DNA of 64,000 nt. Source: Mycobacterium sp. ENV421. Lineage in GTDB: Bacteria; Actinomycetota; Actinomycetes; Mycobacteriales; Mycobacteriaceae. Positions 62,223 through 64,000 of this stretch are shown here, piece after piece. The first letter of the stretch is position 1, and each line of letters begins with the position of its first letter. The notes below the pieces were generated by a model. That model was not told where the DNA came from. It saw only the letters and a program-made list of their open reading frames with translations, and made no database searches. The DNA lies in the NCBI RefSeq assembly GCF_002887815.1, contig NZ_PDHO01000002.1, positions 186,001 to 250,000 on the forward strand, written 5' to 3'. The translations under genes were made by a program, and so were the position numbers.

Positions 62223-64000
62223 GACACTTCCTCCGCGGTCGGCGCGGTGGTGAGCACACCGTCGCGCAGGTGCAGAGTGCGTGGGCACAGCTCCTCGAGG
62301 CCCACGAAATCATGTGAGATCACCACGACGGTCAATCCGCTGTTGCGGCGCAGATCGCTCAGCAGCCGCAGCAGCCCGCGCTGGCTGGCCGCGTCGAGGC
62401 CGGCCAGCGGCTCGTCGAGAATCAGTGCCTGCGGCGAGCGCGCCAGCAGCCCGGCGATCACCACTCGGCGCATCTGTCCGCCCGAGAGCTGGTCGATGCG
62501 ACGCCCGGCCAATGAGGCATCCAGGCCGACCTTGGCCAGCGCGGCGTGCACCCGGGCTGTGTCGCGGGGCGAAAAGCCGGCTGCGGACGCAACTTCCAGG
62601 TCGACACGACTGCGCATCAGCTGCAGCCGGGCGGCCTGGAAAGCGATCGCCACCTCGCCGACACACTCGGGTGCCGGGCGCCCACGCACCAGGCACGCGC
62701 CGGACGTCGGCGTGGTCAGGCCCGCCATGATCCAGGCCAGGGTCGACTTGCCAGAACCGTTGCCGCCGTGGATGAGAAGGCCGTCGCCCTCGTGGACGGT
62801 GAAGTTGACATCGGTCAGCGCGGGCTTGGCCCACGGTGTACCCGCAGCGTATTCGTGGCTGACATGGTCGAGCTGCAACACCGGTTCCGCGGCGCGCGGT
62901 GCAGCACTGGTCGTCGCCGTCGGCGCGGCGGCGCTTTCGACCATGTTGGTGTTGTCCAGCGACTCGGTGAGATCGACGATCCGGTCGGCGGTATCGGCTT
63001 CGTTGTTGTAATGGGTGATCGCCACCAACGCCATCCGGTGGCGTTCGGTCAGACCGGACAGCACGTTCAGCAATGCCTCCCGGCCGCGCTGGTCCACCAT
63101 GCTGGTGACCTCGTCGGCGATCAGCATCGACGGCGTGCGGGCCAGCGCGGCGGCCACCGCGAGCCGCTGCAACTCGCCGCCGGACAGTCCGCCGGTGTCG
63201 CGCTCCTCCATGCCCGTCAGGCCGACTTCGTCGAGCAGCGCCGGAATATCGGTGTGCGTCCCCGGCGGCAGTCCGAACACCACGTCGTCGGCGACTCGCG
63301 TTCCCAGGACCTGACTTTCGGGGTGCTGCAGGATCACCGCAGTCCCGCCCGGTTTACCCAGTCCGATCGCACCGGGCCGCTCGATCACGCCGGAGGTGGG
63401 GTTCCGTCCGGCCAGCAGCAGCATCAGCGTGGTCTTGCCGGAGCCGTTGGCGCCGGTGATCGCCACGTGCTCGCCGACGTCGACCGACAAGCTCACGGGC
63501 CGCAGCGCGTCGCGCGCGGCGTTGGGGTACCGGAACCCGGCGTCGACCAGGCGCACCGGAACCGGTGCGACCGGCCCGGATTCGTCGGGCGGCTCGAGCT
63601 TGTGCACATCGGGGATGCCGCGCAAGCGGTCCAGCACCCGCGACAGCGCCCACCACCCGACCAGGGTGACGACCATGATCGAGAACATCGCGTAGACCAT
63701 CAGCAGTGCCGGCCAATACTGCAGGGCGACGCCGAACATGTGCCGCGCGTCCTCGGCGGCAGGCCGGAACGGCTCGAAGCGCGACATCACCGACACCACG
63801 CCGTCGAAGTTGGCCGTCATCGCCTCGAACGTCAGCGTGCGCAGCCGTACCAGCACGGTCAATGCGGCGATGATGAAAAGACCGAACACCACACCGGCCA
63901 CCAGGCCCACCGCGATCACCGTCGGGGTGCCCCGCCCGCGGCGCTTCATGATGCCGGCCAACCCACCGACGTAGGCGCAGTTGACCACCACCATGAGCCC
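62219..64000 (-). CDS. ECF-type transporter double ATPase with N-terminal membrane domain (5' end outside window)
   Basis: The frame runs open to the window edge; 593 codons are visible here. About 130 N-terminal residues form membrane helices ([40 protein letters not shown]), part of an S-like or permease domain. Two ABC domains follow: Walker A GANGSGKT and GGNGSGKS, signatures LSGGELQR and LSGGQMRR, Walker [10 protein letters not shown] and QALILDEPL. This membrane-fused A1A2 layout is that of Rv2326c (about 700 residues), so roughly 100 residues are missing at the start. The imported vitamin or metal is not known. Confidence 0.9.
   Translation of the reverse strand, partial: GLMVVVNCAYVGGLAGIMKRRGRGTPTVIAVGLVAGVVFGLFIIAALTVLVRLRTLTFEAMTANFDGVVSVMSRFEPFRPAAEDARHMFGVALQYWPALLMVYAMFSIMVVTLVGWWALSRVLDRLRGIPDVHKLEPPDESGPVAPVPVRLVDAGFRYPNAARDALRPVSLSVDVGEHVAITGANGSGKTTLMLLLAGRNPTSGVIERPGAIGLGKPGGTAVILQHPESQVLGTRVADDVVFGLPPGTHTDIPALLDEVGLTGMEERDTGGLSGGELQRLAVAAALARTPSMLIADEVTSMVDQRGREALLNVLSGLTERHRMALVAITHYNNEADTADRIVDLTESLDNTNMVESAAAPTATTSAAPRAAEPVLQLDHVSHEYAAGTPWAKPALTDVNFTVHEGDGLLIHGGNGSGKSTLAWIMAGLTTPTSGACLVRGRPAPECVGEVAIAFQAARLQLMRSRVDLEVASAAGFSPRDTARVHAALAKVGLDASLAGRRIDQLSGGQMRRVVIAGLLARSPQALILDEPLAGLDAASQRGLLRLLSDLRRNSGLTVVVISHDFVGLEELCPRTLHLRDGVLTTAPTAEEVS

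Overview
The window is high-GC actinobacterial DNA, and its gene content points to a rapidly growing, pigmented Mycobacterium (Mycolicibacterium-type). Indicators are a mycothiol-dependent formaldehyde dehydrogenase, one MmpS/MmpL pair and two further MmpL transporters, a GjpA-type porin-like protein, DUF732 and DUF6131 proteins, a DUF4185 exported protein, an aromatic-carotenoid gene cluster and a uspABC sugar importer beside tldD/tldE. Product names come from motifs and remembered family features; no database search was run.

Layout. 1-9.2 kb: detoxification and housekeeping genes (TPR protein, mscR, metallo-beta-lactamase-fold hydrolase, second alcohol dehydrogenase, SHOCT and LapA-like membrane proteins, SABATH-like methyltransferase, an Hsp70-like membrane protein, a DapB-N-type dehydrogenase). 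9.2-10.7 kb: a MarR regulator divergent from a quinone oxidoreductase, with two near-palindromic operator candidates between them. 10.7-16.5 kb: a minus-strand carotenoid operon (crtI, crtB, a 32-codon ORF, methyltransferase, crtU-like, Rieske protein) without crtE or lycopene cyclase genes in the window. 16.9-21.8 kb: a peptide/nickel-type ABC importer with overlapping genes, followed 12 bases later by a very unusual protein with seven 12-residue repeats and twelve cysteines spaced every third residue.

22.2-38.4 kb: an SDR, small exported proteins, mmpS-mmpL, a phosphotransferase divergent from an SRPBCC protein, a DUF4185 protein, an HxlR-thioesterase-TVP38 operon, a GjpA-like protein and a large LuxR-family ATPase. 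38.5-44.3 kb: two tandem mmpL paralogues sharing a 128-base identical block. 44.5-50.05 kb: a Wadjet/Ept-type SMC operon (jetA, jetB, jetC) that ends in a strong terminator with no jetD.

50.1-58.3 kb: lipoprotein, oxidoreductase, CsbD protein, DUF6131 peptide, a CAT-anticodon tRNA, GAF protein, threonine aldolase, AhpD-like protein and tldE/tldD. 58.3-64 kb: uspA, uspB and uspC, with a 113-base duplication/insertion at the uspB-uspC junction, then an ECF-type transporter whose ATPase gene runs off the window edge. No rRNA, CRISPR array, prophage or insertion sequence was seen.
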